The translations under genes and the position numbers were made by a program. Below, piece after piece: positions 10,487-19,352 of a stretch of DNA of 64,000 nucleotides. Below the pieces are notes generated by a model, which ran no database searches, had not been told where the DNA came from, and worked only from the letters and a program-made list of their open reading frames with translations. This DNA is from Magnetospirillum fulvum. GTDB lineage: Bacteria; Pseudomonadota; Alphaproteobacteria; Rhodospirillales; Magnetospirillaceae. Positions within the stretch are counted from its first letter, which is position 1, and each line of letters starts with the position of its first letter. Location of the stretch: the NCBI RefSeq assembly GCF_900108475.1, contig NZ_FNWO01000011.1:97376-161375 (forward strand), in the 5' to 3' direction.

Positions 10487-11350
10487 ATGACTCCTCCCCT
10501 GATGGCCCTGGTGGCGCTGTTCAGCCTGATCTGGAGTTCCGCCTTTGTCGCGGGCAAGATCGCGCTGGTCACGCTCGATCCCTATACCCTGTTGGTCATC
10601 CGCTTTGGCCTTGCCGCCGCGTTGATGGCTCCGTTTTGCCCGTGGCGGCGGATTGATCGCCGCGCCCTGCGGGTCGGGGCGATGCTGGGTCTGCTCAACA
10701 ACGCCCTTTATCTCGGCCTGACCTTTTCCGCCCTGCAACGCCTGCGGCCCGAGATCGTGGTGGTGGTGGTCAGTTGCGCCCCCTTCCTCACCACATTGCT
10801 GGCCGTCGCGTTGGGGCAGGAACGCCTCGCCCCGCGCCGGATTGTCGGCATCGCCTGCGGCATCGGCGGAGTCGCGGTGATGACCGGGCTTGTCGGTGCC
10901 GCCCGCCCCGACCCGCTGGGGCTGGCCCTGGCCGGAGCCGGAACCCTCGCCTTCGCGGTCGGAACCGTACTGTTTCGTGACAAAGCGGTCGGTCTGCCGG
11001 TGTTTCAGCTCAATTTCTGGCAAACCCTGGTCGGTGGTGTCGCCCTGCTCCCGGCGGCGTGGCTGCTGGGCGCGCCGGTCGGATCAGTCACCGTCCCGAC
11101 GATACTGGCGGTGCTGCATCTGGCGCTGGTCGTCACCATCGGCGGCATGGCGCTTTGGCTGGCGCTGATCCGGGCTCACGGCGCCGGAACCGCCGCCTCG
11201 TTCCATCTGCTGAACCCGGTGTTCGGGGTGGCGCTGGCCCATCTGGCGTTCGCCACCCCGCTCCGCCCCGAGGATTTCGCCGGAGCAGCCCTGATCGCGC
11301 TGGGACTGGGCCTTGCCGTCATGACACGAGCCCCCGCACGGTCGGGGTAA
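10487..11350 (+). CDS. EamA/DMT-family transporter
   Basis: An inner-membrane permease of the drug/metabolite transporter superfamily, 287 residues, with about ten hydrophobic segments as two EamA repeats. The first starts LMALVALFSLIWSSAFVAGKIAL; the second lies around residues 150-280. An AGGAGG ribosome site precedes the ATG. Its exported compound is unknown; divergent pairing with a LysR regulator suggests inducible efflux of an amino acid or metabolite. Confidence 0.9.
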   Translation: MTPPLMALVALFSLIWSSAFVAGKIALVTLDPYTLLVIRFGLAAALMAPFCPWRRIDRRALRVGAMLGLLNNALYLGLTFSALQRLRPEIVVVVVSCAPFLTTLLAVALGQERLAPRRIVGIACGIGGVAVMTGLVGAARPDPLGLALAGAGTLAFAVGTVLFRDKAVGLPVFQLNFWQTLVGGVALLPAAWLLGAPVGSVTVPTILAVLHLALVVTIGGMALWLALIRAHGAGTAASFHLLNPVFGVALAHLAFATPLRPEDFAGAALIALGLGLAVMTRAPARSG

Positions 11351-11989
11351 TCAGTTCTTTTCTGTCGCCCCGCACGGATCGGCTTCGCCGCGATGGAGCC
11401 GGTCCAGGCTGACGGCAACGGTCCGGGCCAGCCGGGTCGCACCGTCGGCCAAAGCGGCGACGGCTTCGTCGGGGCTGGTGCCGGGCAGCGGCACGACGAA
11501 CCCGGCGCGGCAGACCGCCGGTCCGCCCTGGGGCAGCCGGCGGACGGTCCATGATCCTTCGACCAGGGCCTGACGGCCGGGGGTGGCGTCGAACCGTTCG
11601 ATCCGGAGCGCCAGACGATATTGCGGCAGCGGGCTGGCCGCCAGCGCGACCGGAGCGCGATAGGTGTCGGCAGCGCGCAGGCGACGCCACAGCGCGTCGG
11701 CGACGATCTGGCGCATCTCGTCGGCCAGCGGCGCGGCCCAGCGGTCGCCTTCCCGCACCTCGACCGGCCGCCCCTCGGACCCGCCCAGCACCAGATCCTG
11801 GCGGTTCAGCCGTTCGGGCAGCGCAGGCGGCAACAGCTCGACCAGCATCGCCGCACTCCCCACTCCGGCGGACTCGACCGAATTGGCCCCACCCGACAGA
11901 GCGTGATAGCGCGGCGGCGGCGACGATCCGCACCCGGCCAGACCCAGCAGCCCCGCAACGGCGACGGCGGTAAGAAAGATGTGTCTCAT
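11351..11989 (-). CDS. pqiC: PqiC/YmbA-type outer-membrane lipoprotein
   Basis: A 212-residue lipoprotein with signal sequence and lipobox LLGLAGC near residue 20, then an ABC-type transport auxiliary (PqiC/YmbA) domain (PPPRYHAL...). In Escherichia coli, PqiC anchors the PqiB needle to the outer membrane for lipid traffic. The start is the ATG overlapping the pqiB stop by 4 bp; a much longer reading frame through this position is only a shadow of pqiB. It is last in the pqiAABC operon. Confidence 0.88.
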   Translation of the reverse strand: MRHIFLTAVAVAGLLGLAGCGSSPPPRYHALSGGANSVESAGVGSAAMLVELLPPALPERLNRQDLVLGGSEGRPVEVREGDRWAAPLADEMRQIVADALWRRLRAADTYRAPVALAASPLPQYRLALRIERFDATPGRQALVEGSWTVRRLPQGGPAVCRAGFVVPLPGTSPDEAVAALADGATRLARTVAVSLDRLHRGEADPCGATEKN

Positions 11990-13611
11990 CTGTCGTTGTC
12001 CTTCTTGCCGCGCAGCAGGGATTCCGGCTGACGGTCCAACGTGTCGGTCAGCGCTTTGAGCGAGCGAGCCGCCTCGGCCAGACCTTGCAGCGCTTGGCGC
12101 GTGTCTTGCTGCAACGGCGAATCCGCCGCCGCCTGCGCCTGAAGCGATTCGACCGTCTGGCGCATCTCTTTCAGGCTGTTGCGGACTTCGGGCAACACGT
12201 CGCGGTCGGTCTGGCGCAGCACCGCGTCGAGGCTCTTCAGGCTGGCATCGAGGCCGGCCAACACCTTGTGGGTGTCCTGACCCAGCGTGTCGAACGGTAT
12301 CTTGTCGAGCTTGCGCAGGATGCTCTGGACCTGCTGATACAATTCCTGAAGGTCGCTGGCGACGGTGGGCAGTTCCATCGGATCGGCGGAGGTATCGAAC
12401 CGCACCGGCGGCGCTTCGGGGAAGAAATCCAGCGCGACGAACAATTGCCCGGTCAACAGGCTGCCGGTCCGCAACTGGGCGCGCAGGCCGCGGCGCACCA
12501 GTTCGGCGATCCCCTTCACCCGCGCGGCGGCGGTATCTTTGCCGCCCCGGGCATGCTCGCCGATCGCCAGCCGTTCGGGGAAGACATCGACCATCACCAC
12601 CGGAGAGAAATCGCCGGTCCGCTTGTCGTAGATGAGGTCGATCGAGCGGACCCGTCCCATCTCGACACCGCGGAAATCGACCGGCGCGCCAACGGTCAGG
12701 CCGCGCACGGTCTGATGGAAGCGCAGCAAGACGGTAAAGGCGTTGCCTTCGGGATTTTTCAGCGCCTCGCCATGGTCGGCGGCCAAGGGGAATTCGGCTC
12801 CGTCCGGGGCCGGTTCGACCTCGCCCGCGCCGGTCGGCGTTTCGAAAGCGATGCCCCCCATCAGGATCGAGGCCAGCGACTGGGTATCGACCTTGACCCC
12901 CCCGGCGTCGATCTTCAAATCGATCCCGCTGGCGTGCCAGAAACGGGCGCTGGTGGTGACGAAATGGTCGTAGGGCGCCTTGACGAAAATCCACAGCGAC
13001 AGGCTGCGCCCGTCAGGAGCCAGCGCGGTGCGTTCGATATGGCCGACCGGGATGCGGCGGAAGAACACCGGCGAGCCGACGTCGAGCGAGCCGATATCCT
13101 CGGCATTCAGCACGAAGCGGCGACCCGGCACCTCCGACGAGACCACCGGCGGATTTTCCAACCCGACGAAGCTGTCGCGGCTTTCGTTCGAATAACCGGC
13201 ATCGACGCCGATATACGAACCCGACATCAGGGTTTCCAGCCCCGAAACGCCGCTGCCGGCCAGACGCGGCCGCACCACCCAGAAGCGGCTGTCGGCGACG
13301 GCGAACTTGCTCGCCTCCTTGACCAGATTGATCGTCACCAGCACCTGCGAGCGGTCGGGGGCCAGATGCAGCGCGGCGACCTCGCCGATATCGACCGCCT
13401 TGAACTTGACCTTGGTCTTGCCGGGCTCGATTCCCTCGGCGGTGGCGAAGCTGACGGTGATCGTCGGCCCCTTTTCCCACAGGGCCTGGATCACCAGCGA
13501 CGCTCCGATCAGCGCCGCCAGCAGCGGCACCAGCCAGACCATCGACGGCACCCAGCGCCGGGGCGGACGAACCACCGGATCGGGAACCGACTGCATCAGA
13601 TCATCGCTCAT
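11986..13611 (-). CDS. pqiB: PqiB, MCE-domain intermembrane transport protein
   Basis: A 541-residue protein with one N-terminal transmembrane helix (MVWLVPLLAALIGASLVIQAL) and three MlaD/MCE domains (first near KTKVKFKAVDIGEVAAL, third near GAPVDFRGVEMGRVRSIDL). A long C-terminal coiled coil that forms the periplasmic needle follows. MCE proteins carry lipids between inner and outer membrane. The start at MSDDLMQ is favoured over an ATG 15 bp upstream because of a GACGAG site at suitable spacing. It overlaps the upstream pqiA-like gene by 11 bp. Confidence 0.92.
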   Translation of the reverse strand: MSDDLMQSVPDPVVRPPRRWVPSMVWLVPLLAALIGASLVIQALWEKGPTITVSFATAEGIEPGKTKVKFKAVDIGEVAALHLAPDRSQVLVTINLVKEASKFAVADSRFWVVRPRLAGSGVSGLETLMSGSYIGVDAGYSNESRDSFVGLENPPVVSSEVPGRRFVLNAEDIGSLDVGSPVFFRRIPVGHIERTALAPDGRSLSLWIFVKAPYDHFVTTSARFWHASGIDLKIDAGGVKVDTQSLASILMGGIAFETPTGAGEVEPAPDGAEFPLAADHGEALKNPEGNAFTVLLRFHQTVRGLTVGAPVDFRGVEMGRVRSIDLIYDKRTGDFSPVVMVDVFPERLAIGEHARGGKDTAAARVKGIAELVRRGLRAQLRTGSLLTGQLFVALDFFPEAPPVRFDTSADPMELPTVASDLQELYQQVQSILRKLDKIPFDTLGQDTHKVLAGLDASLKSLDAVLRQTDRDVLPEVRNSLKEMRQTVESLQAQAAADSPLQQDTRQALQGLAEAARSLKALTDTLDRQPESLLRGKKDNDR

Positions 13612-14236
13612 CGCATTTCTCGTCATTGTCCCAGATCAAACGGGAATCGAAACTGAAAGAAGCCAGCATCGTCAGCACCACCACCGCGCCGAAAGCGGCC
13701 GCTCCCGGTCCGGCCTCGACCATCGCCAGCGAGTGGAACCGGACCAGACCGGCCATCAGGGCGACCACGAACACGTCCAGCATCGACCAGCGGCCGACGA
13801 ATTCGACGATGCGAAACAACACCATCCGCTGGCGGCGGGTGCGGGCCGAGCCATGACGCACCGAAATCACCAGAAAGCCAAGCGCGCCCATCTTCAGCAT
13901 TGGAATCAGAATGCTGAAGCTGAAGATCAGCACCGCCAGCCCCATCGAGCCGGTGTTCCAGAAATAGACCACCCCGCTGATGATGGTGTCGTGAGTCTTG
14001 CGAAACAGCGAGGTCGTCACCATCACCGGCAACAGATTGGCGGGCAGATACAGGATCATCGCCGCGACCAGCAACGCGAAGGTCCGGTTGAGGCTGTCGG
14101 GCTTGCGCCGGTGCAGGGTGGCCCCGCAGCGCGGACAGACGATCGGGTCGGGATGAAGCGGACTGAGCGCGCCGCAATGTTCGCAGCCGATCAGCCCGGC
14201 CCGGTTGGCCGTCGCGACGGGGGGGCGCGGGCTCAC
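13601..14236 (-). CDS. PqiA-like inner-membrane protein (second half-protein)
   Basis: A 211-residue protein with an N-terminal rubredoxin-like zinc ribbon (CEHCGALSPLHPDPIVCPRCG) and four membrane helices of the PqiA family (RTFALLVAAMILYLPANLLPV). The start is the GTG whose last two bases and the next base form the stop codon of the gene before it. E. coli PqiA is a fusion of two such units; here they are separate adjacent genes. It probably passes lipid substrate to PqiB. Confidence 0.88.
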   Translation of the reverse strand: MSPRPPVATANRAGLIGCEHCGALSPLHPDPIVCPRCGATLHRRKPDSLNRTFALLVAAMILYLPANLLPVMVTTSLFRKTHDTIISGVVYFWNTGSMGLAVLIFSFSILIPMLKMGALGFLVISVRHGSARTRRQRMVLFRIVEFVGRWSMLDVFVVALMAGLVRFHSLAMVEAGPGAAAFGAVVVLTMLASFSFDSRLIWDNDEKCDER

Positions 14237-14844
14237 GGCTCGGTCTCGTCCCACAGTGAGCGCAGATCGAAAGCCAGGATCGACGCCAGCAATATCGTCA
14301 GCGCGCCGAACGCCCACAGCGCCACCCCCGGCAGGACGTGAGCCATGTTCGACAGCTTGACCAGGGCGACCAGGACTCCCAGCATGAACACTTCGGTCAT
14401 TCCCCACGGCCGCATCGATTGAAGGAAGCGCAGCAGCGGCGCAAACCAGGCCGGACGCCGCCTCCCTTTTCGCCGCGCCCGCACCGCCACCGACAACAGC
14501 GCCGTCATCGCCACCAGATCAAGCAGCGGAAACAATTGGGTGGTGGCGAACACCAGCACGGCCATCAGACGGCGTTCCTCCGACCACAGGGTCAGGATGC
14601 TGCCGGACAAAGTGGCGCTGTTGCTGACGCCCTGCACCTGCATGATAACAATCGGATAGGCGTTGGCGATGATGAAGGTCAGCAACGCCCCGGTCACCAG
14701 CCCCAGCATTTGCCCCGGATCGAGCCGCGCCCGCGCGTACAACTTCGCCCCGCAGCGCGGACAGCGCGCCACTTCGCCCCGGTTCAGCCGTCGCTTCCGG
14801 TAGAGGGCGTCGCACTCGGAACAGGCGCCCAGCTCTTCCGACAT
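14233..14844 (-). CDS. PqiA-like inner-membrane protein (first half-protein)
   Basis: About 203 residues with a zinc ribbon (CSECDALYRKRRLNRGEVARCPRCG) and four hydrophobic segments (MLGLVTGALLTFIIANAYPIVI and others), the same plan as the next gene. Together the pair equals a full-length PqiA. The ATG at MSEELGAC was preferred; a TTG eight codons upstream is the alternative. It heads the pqiAABC operon, with a 163-bp gap back to recR. Confidence 0.87.
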   Translation of the reverse strand: MSEELGACSECDALYRKRRLNRGEVARCPRCGAKLYARARLDPGQMLGLVTGALLTFIIANAYPIVIMQVQGVSNSATLSGSILTLWSEERRLMAVLVFATTQLFPLLDLVAMTALLSVAVRARRKGRRRPAWFAPLLRFLQSMRPWGMTEVFMLGVLVALVKLSNMAHVLPGVALWAFGALTILLASILAFDLRSLWDETEP

Positions 14845-15007
14845 GTCGGTCCGCTTCGTTGGGGTCAAGACGGCACCACCGCCGTCAAACGTCGCTGTGA
14901 CGTCTCTCTTTCTAACATCCCGGGGCCAAGCCTGTCTGCCCCCGGCTCAAAATCATCAGCCTTGCGCGGATCGAGCGCCTGGTTTTTCGAAAGGGCAGAC
15001 GGCGGGG

Positions 15008-15610
15008 TCACACCCGGCGGCGCGCCCGCAGGGCGGCGGTGATGGTGCCGTCGTCGAGATGGTCGAGATCGCCGCCGATCGGCACTCCCTGGGCCAGACC
15101 CGATACGGCGGCGCGGCCCCCGGCCAGACGCTCGGCCAGATAATGGGCGGTGGTCTGCCCCTCGACGGTGGCGGGCAGGGCCAGGATCACCTCGGCCAGA
15201 TCGGGCGCGGCGGCGCGCTCGATCAGCCGGGCGATACCCAGATCGTCGGGACCGATCCCGTCCAGCGCCGACAGCAGCCCGCCCAGCACAAGATAGCGGC
15301 CGCGAAAGCTGCCGGTCCGCTCCATCGCCCACAGCGCGGCGACATCCTCGACCACGCAGAGCAGAGCGGGATCGCGGCAGGGATCGGCGCAGATCGCACA
15401 CGGATCGACGGTGTCGAAATTGCCGCACAGACGGCAGGGACCGACCCGCGCCGCGGCGTCGGTCATCGCGCGGGCCAGCGGCTCCATCAGGGTCTCGCGC
15501 CGTTCCAGCAGCTTCAGCGCGGCGCGCCGGGCCGAGCGCGGCCCCAGACCGGGCAACCGCGCCAGCAATTGGATCAGCCGCTCGATTTCGGGTCCGACCA
15601 TCCTGGTCAA
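15008..15610 (-). CDS. recR: Recombination mediator RecR
   Basis: Ring-forming DNA clamp that acts with RecO and RecF. The 200-residue product shows the N-terminal helix-hairpin-helix ([17 protein letters not shown]), the four-Cys zinc finger ([20 protein letters not shown]) and a Toprim domain ([28 protein letters not shown]). It follows dnaX and ebfC in the widely conserved dnaX-ebfC-recR order, 52 bp after ebfC. Confidence 0.96.
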   Translation of the reverse strand: MTRMVGPEIERLIQLLARLPGLGPRSARRAALKLLERRETLMEPLARAMTDAAARVGPCRLCGNFDTVDPCAICADPCRDPALLCVVEDVAALWAMERTGSFRGRYLVLGGLLSALDGIGPDDLGIARLIERAAAPDLAEVILALPATVEGQTTAHYLAERLAGGRAAVSGLAQGVPIGGDLDHLDDGTITAALRARRRV

Positions 15611-15662
15611 ACCCGAACCGAGGCGGCCGGACCCCGCCCTGCGCCGAGTCCGGCCAGCGGGC

Positions 15663-15986
15663 TCAGAACGGCAGCTTCAGACCAGCGGGCAGCCCCATGC
15701 CGCCGGTGATCTTCTCCATCTCTTCCTGCATTACCGCCTCGGCCTTGCTCTTGGCGTCGGCAAAGGCGGCGACGATCAGATCCTCCAGCACCGAGACCTC
15801 TTCGGCATTGACCAGCGCCGGATCGATCGTGAGCTTGCGCAGGTCATACTTGCCGGTGATGGTGAGGCGGACCATGCCCGCCCCGGCCGAGCCTTCAACC
15901 TCGGTCTCGGCCAGCTTCAGCTGCATCTCGCCCATCTTGGCCTGCATCTGCGAGGCCTGCTTCATCAGATTACCCAGGTTCTTCAT
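15663..15986 (-). CDS. YbaB/EbfC nucleoid-associated protein
   Basis: A 107-residue DNA-binding protein of the YbaB/EbfC family ([51 protein letters not shown]). Its Met/Gln-rich coiled N-terminus and length are typical. Members bind DNA as tweezers-like dimers. It overlaps the dnaX stop by 4 bp and precedes recR. Confidence 0.93.
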   Translation of the reverse strand: MKNLGNLMKQASQMQAKMGEMQLKLAETEVEGSAGAGMVRLTITGKYDLRKLTIDPALVNAEEVSVLEDLIVAAFADAKSKAEAVMQEEMEKITGGMGLPAGLKLPF

Positions 15987-17782
15987 AGATCTTCCTCTCC
16001 AGGAAACAGTTCGATATCGGGTCCGGCGTCGCCCTCTCCCTCGTCGGGCGCGGGTTCGGGCGACGGTGCCGTATCGAGATCGCGGACGGCCTCGATCGCG
16101 GCTCCGGGAAAAGCGGTCATCACCGCCTTGACCAGGGGATGATTAGCGGCGTCCTGACGACGGCGCAACTCGGCTCCCGCTTCCTGCTCGGCCAAGGTCG
16201 GTTCGGCCGGATCGGTCGCGTTCAGCGCGACGGTCCAGCGCCGCCCGGTCCATTCCGACAGCAGCCGGGCGACCTTGGGGGCCAAGTCGGACGGGGCCTT
16301 CGATTGCTGGCGCCACTCGATCCGACCCGGCGCGAACGAGACCGGATTGACCTGACTGCGCAGACTGACCGCCAGCACGCCTTCGCGCCGCTCGGAAAAC
16401 AGCGCGACCATGTCGGCAAAGCTGGTCGGCATCGGCGGCAACGCCACCGGAGGCTCCAGCGGAACCGGCTCGGCCCGCAACGCCACCGCGCCGCCGCCAC
16501 CCGAACCGGACGGAGCCGGTGCGTGGGAGCCGATCGCTTCGACCCGACCACCGCCGGAGGGGGCACCGCCCCCGCCACCGCCCGAGGGGCCACGCGGAGC
16601 GGGCAACGCCACCGCGCCCGAGCGAAGCTGTTCGACCAGTTCGGCCGGGCTGGGCAATTCGGCGGCAAAGGCCAACCGCACCACCGCCATTTCGGCGGCC
16701 TGGATCGGGCTGGGGGCGGAGCGGGTCTCGGCCAGCCCTTTCAACAACATCTGCCAGGCACGGGTCAGCGCCGCCAGCGACAGCTTGGTCGCCATCTCGG
16801 CACCCCGCACCCGCTCGGTTTCCGAGACGCCTGCGGTATCGGCGGCGGCGGGCGAAACCTTCAGCCGGGTCAGCCAGTGGACCAGTTCCAGCATGTCCTG
16901 GATCACCACCACCGGATCGGCACCGGCGGCGTATTGCTGGTCGATCAGGTCGAGCGCGGGGGCGATCTCGCCCTTGAACACCGCGTCGAGCAGATCGAAC
17001 ACGCGGGCGCGGTCGGCCAGACCCAGCATGTCGCGGACCTGGGCCTCGGAGACCTGACGGCCGCCATGGCTGATCGCCTGATCGAGCAGAGACAGGCCGT
17101 CGCGGACCGAACCATCGGCGGCCCGCGCGATCATCGCCAGCGCGCCCGGCTCGATCTCGGCCTCTTCCTTGGCGGCGATCGCGGCGAAATGGCGGGACAG
17201 CACATCCATCTCGACCCGGCGCAGGTCGAAACGCTGGCAGCGCGACAGCACCGTCACCGGCACCTTGCGGATTTCGGTGGTGCAGAACACGAACTTCATG
17301 TGTTCCGGCGGTTCCTCAAGCGTCTTCAGCAGCGCGTTCCACGCCTTTTCCGACAGCATGTGGACTTCGTCGAGGATGAATACCTTGTAGCGCGCCGAGG
17401 TCGGGCGATAGCGCACCTGATTGGTCAGCTCGCGGATATCGTCGATGCCGGTGCGGCTGGCGGCGTCCATCTCCAGGATATCGACGTGACGGTCCTCGGC
17501 GATGGCGCGGCAATGCTCGCACACCCCGCACGGCTCGATCGTCGGGCCGCCCTTGCCGTCGGGGCCGATGCAATTAAGGGCGCGGGCGATGATGCGGGCG
17601 GTGGTGGTCTTGCCCACCCCGCGCACGCCGGTCAGGACGAAGGCATGGGCGAGACGGCCGCCGCGAATCGCATTGGACAGGGTGCGAACCATCGCCTCCT
17701 GCCCGATCAATCCGGCAAAATCGGTTGGCCGGTACTTGCGGGCCAAGACGCGGTACGGAGCGGGGGCGGGGCTGTCGGTCAT
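15983..17782 (-). CDS. dnaX: DNA polymerase III subunits gamma and tau
   Basis: Clamp-loader ATPase, 599 residues from the ATG at MTDSPAPAPYRVLARKYRP; an upstream in-frame extension crosses IS sequence and is not used. Visible are the Walker A GVRGVGKTTTARI, a zinc-binding CIGPDGKGGPTIEPCGVCEHC segment, Walker B FILDEVHMLS and the SRC motif (LSRCQRFDLRR). A Gly/Pro/Ala-rich linker and C-terminal tau-type domain follow. It heads dnaX-ebfC-recR. Whether a shorter gamma form is made was not determined. Confidence 0.96.
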   Translation of the reverse strand: MTDSPAPAPYRVLARKYRPTDFAGLIGQEAMVRTLSNAIRGGRLAHAFVLTGVRGVGKTTTARIIARALNCIGPDGKGGPTIEPCGVCEHCRAIAEDRHVDILEMDAASRTGIDDIRELTNQVRYRPTSARYKVFILDEVHMLSEKAWNALLKTLEEPPEHMKFVFCTTEIRKVPVTVLSRCQRFDLRRVEMDVLSRHFAAIAAKEEAEIEPGALAMIARAADGSVRDGLSLLDQAISHGGRQVSEAQVRDMLGLADRARVFDLLDAVFKGEIAPALDLIDQQYAAGADPVVVIQDMLELVHWLTRLKVSPAAADTAGVSETERVRGAEMATKLSLAALTRAWQMLLKGLAETRSAPSPIQAAEMAVVRLAFAAELPSPAELVEQLRSGAVALPAPRGPSGGGGGGAPSGGGRVEAIGSHAPAPSGSGGGGAVALRAEPVPLEPPVALPPMPTSFADMVALFSERREGVLAVSLRSQVNPVSFAPGRIEWRQQSKAPSDLAPKVARLLSEWTGRRWTVALNATDPAEPTLAEQEAGAELRRRQDAANHPLVKAVMTAFPGAAIEAVRDLDTAPSPEPAPDEGEGDAGPDIELFPGEEDL

Positions 17783-17841
17783 CGCGGCAGAATATATCGC
17801 GCCGCCGCCGAAGCAAAGTCCCGCGCGGCCCCGGTAATGTC

Positions 17842-18094
17842 TCAGTTTGAAATCTCGGCCCCGCGCTTTTTGTAGGGGCCGCGCTTCGGCGCCTCCGCCC
17901 GCGCGTCGATCAGCGCAACAATGTCCTCCATGCTCCACAGCCGATCCGTCACCTTACGCGGCCATCGCGGGCGTGACCTTCAGCGTCTTATGGATGCGGA
18001 CGAAGATGTAGAACATGAAGTAGAACGCCAGCGCGTGACAGTGGTTTTCCAGCTTCTTCGAGAAGGCGTTCGTGAGCCGGGTTAACCGACGCAT
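17842..18094 (-). pseudogene. C-terminal remnant of an IS1-family transposase, frameshifted
   Basis: The minus strand encodes [17 protein letters not shown] followed by [16 protein letters not shown], then a stop. One frame over it continues [17 protein letters not shown] to EISN. Both pieces match consecutive parts of the C-terminus of IS1-type transposases common in alphaproteobacteria. The join is a frameshift near the TAA. Everything N-terminal of this is absent, so the gene is dead. Confidence 0.8.
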
Positions 18095-18124
18095 TCTGCA
18101 AAAACAATAAAAAATATACAAATC

Positions 18125-18367
18125 CTATTCTGCGTTCCCCCACCGCGTCGCCGCCGCCTTCCGGGCAATCTCGGCCCGCTGCTCTGGCGTCAAAGCCTCG
18201 GCGCGGGCCTTGCCGCCCTTGGCCCCCAGCGCCTTCGCAGCCGGGTCTTTGCCGTCGTCCGGTTCGGTGGGTTCGTCGATCTCGCCCGTGGCGATGCGGG
18301 CAACCATGATAGCGGCGCCGATCACGTCGGCGGGCCGCTTCTGTCCTTGGGGGCCTTTAGGCGTCAT
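18125..18367 (-). CDS. Small basic protein with GGKARAEALTPEQRAEIARKAA motif region, mobile-element passenger
   Basis: An 80-residue product with an N-terminal KRPADVIGAAIMVARIATGE segment, an acidic linker and a C-terminal Lys/Arg/Ala-rich helix (AKGGKARAEALTPEQRAEI) ending in ATRW. Small proteins with this arrangement recur beside transposable elements in alphaproteobacteria; they may bind nucleic acid, but no function is established to my knowledge. It overlaps the gene before it by 4 bp, so the pair is translationally coupled, and both lie between the terminal repeats of the decayed IS. Confidence 0.65.
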   Translation of the reverse strand: MTPKGPQGQKRPADVIGAAIMVARIATGEIDEPTEPDDGKDPAAKALGAKGGKARAEALTPEQRAEIARKAAATRWGNAE

Positions 18368-18627
18368 GTTTTCTCGAATTGCGCAGTGTAGTGAACGCCG
18401 TGTCCGAAGCTGATCGGACTCCCCTTGCCGATCCTTTCCAAGAGCGTGAAATAACGCGGATCGTTACGCCTCAGTGAGGCGCCGATAATCTCGTCTTCGG
18501 AAAGATTCTGCGAGACGAGACGCTGGAGAAGTGTACAAACCTCGTCTTCGGAAAGAGCGCCTGATATGGACCACTCCCCTTTTTGGTCGAGACCGTCGTA
18601 CTTCCGAATTTTCCACGCCCCTGCCAT
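18364..18627 (-). CDS. Hypothetical 87-residue protein, mobile-element passenger
   Basis: Starts at MAGAWKIRKYDG, chosen because GGAGG stands 6 bp before this ATG. The product has no membrane segment or signal. It carries an acidic central helix (SEDEVCTLLQRLVSQNLSEDEIIGASLRR) and a C-terminal beta-rich part ending YTAQFEKT. Comparable proteins are, from memory, often paired with the small basic protein encoded immediately downstream. No function is known. Confidence 0.6.
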   Translation of the reverse strand: MAGAWKIRKYDGLDQKGEWSISGALSEDEVCTLLQRLVSQNLSEDEIIGASLRRNDPRYFTLLERIGKGSPISFGHGVHYTAQFEKT

Positions 18628-18819
18628 TAGAGCCTCCACATGCTTTCCGCTAAGCATATAGGAGGTGGGGCGCCGAACGCCACCCCGTCAAGGCGGATCA
18701 GATTTCAAACTGAAACACTACCGCGCCCGTGGCGCGCTGAAATCTTGCCGACGCAAGTCGGCATGGGTTATTCTACCCAGGGTTTCAAGGACTGTCCGAT
18801 CGCATCCCAGGAGGACGAC

Positions 18820-19170
18820 ATGGATGTCAATCCGGTTCCTGCCGCCAATGCGTTTTTGCAATATTTCTTCCCGTTCGTCGCTCCCAGCGGCAACGCCCAG
18901 AACGGTTGGTTCGACGGCTGGTTCAGCCCGACCATCACCTTGAACGCCGCCGGAGATCCGGCAACCGAACTAACCCTGGTCAACGGGGTAATGTCCTATG
19001 GCCGCCAGATCGGGATCGTGATGGATGCGCTGGCGGTGGTGCAAAAGCACATCGACCGCAGCACGCTGACCGACCGGGAGAAAGAAGCGCTGGAGCGGCT
19101 CGACGCGGCCAAGACGGCGATTGATGCGGTCAAGGCTCTGCGGAAGCGCAAAAGCGGCCGGACGTCGTAG
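18820..19170 (+). CDS. Hypothetical protein upstream of the SRP RNA region
   Basis: A 116-residue product starting at MDVNPVPAANAFLQ behind a good AGGAGG site, although the frame stays open further upstream into IS-end sequence. The N-terminal half is aromatic-rich (FLQYFFPFVAPSGNAQNGWFDGWF). The C-terminal half is a charged helix (REKEALERLDAAKTAIDAVKALRKRKSG). No known domain is recognised. It runs head-on toward the SRP RNA gene on the opposite strand. Confidence 0.6.
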   Translation: MDVNPVPAANAFLQYFFPFVAPSGNAQNGWFDGWFSPTITLNAAGDPATELTLVNGVMSYGRQIGIVMDALAVVQKHIDRSTLTDREKEALERLDAAKTAIDAVKALRKRKSGRTS

Positions 19171-19185
19171 AGGATGGAGTGAGGT

Positions 19186-19281
19186 GGGAGACCGGACAAC
19201 GACCCAAATCTGAAATCGTTGCGGCTGCTTCCTTCCGGACCTGACCGGGTTGGCGATAGATTCGTCCGCCGCCGATCTCCC
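19186..19281 (-). ncRNA. ffs: 4.5S RNA, bacterial signal recognition particle RNA
   Basis: The minus strand contains the universally conserved SRP domain IV (GGTCCGGAAGGAAGCAGC), which binds Ffh and holds the GGAA-type tetraloop. The ends pair: GGGAGATCGG at the 5' side with CCGGTCTCCC at the 3' side, giving the expected single long hairpin of about 96 nt. The exact 5' and 3' ends may differ by a few bases. This RNA works with Ffh to target inner-membrane proteins. Confidence 0.93.
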
Positions 19282-19352
19282 GGGCGTTTATCTACAGGCG
19301 CCGCGACCGGCTGGCAAGCACAAAAAATCGCCGGGAACGGCGCGGACGTTCC

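Larger units (their letters stand above)
17833..18722. mobile_element. Decayed IS1-like element bounded by terminal inverted repeats, carrying two passenger genes
   Basis: The segment is bounded by 23-bp inverted repeats (left end starting GGTAATGTCTCAG, right end ending CTGAAACACTACC) that differ at only two positions. Directly inside the left end is the C-terminal remnant of an IS1-type transposase. The interior holds two small coupled genes in the same orientation as the transposase remnant. No convincing target-site duplication is visible. The 890-bp length and the loss of most of the transposase suggest a non-autonomous, MITE-like carrier. Confidence 0.6.

Noticed and set aside
12085..13656. 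523-codon + strand open frame opposite pqiB
   Set aside because: Antisense shadow of a gene with clear MCE domains; no domain or plausible composition of its own.
17823..18732. Target-site duplication around the decayed IS
   Set aside because: The 8-10 bp on the two sides are GC-rich and superficially similar but do not match base for base.
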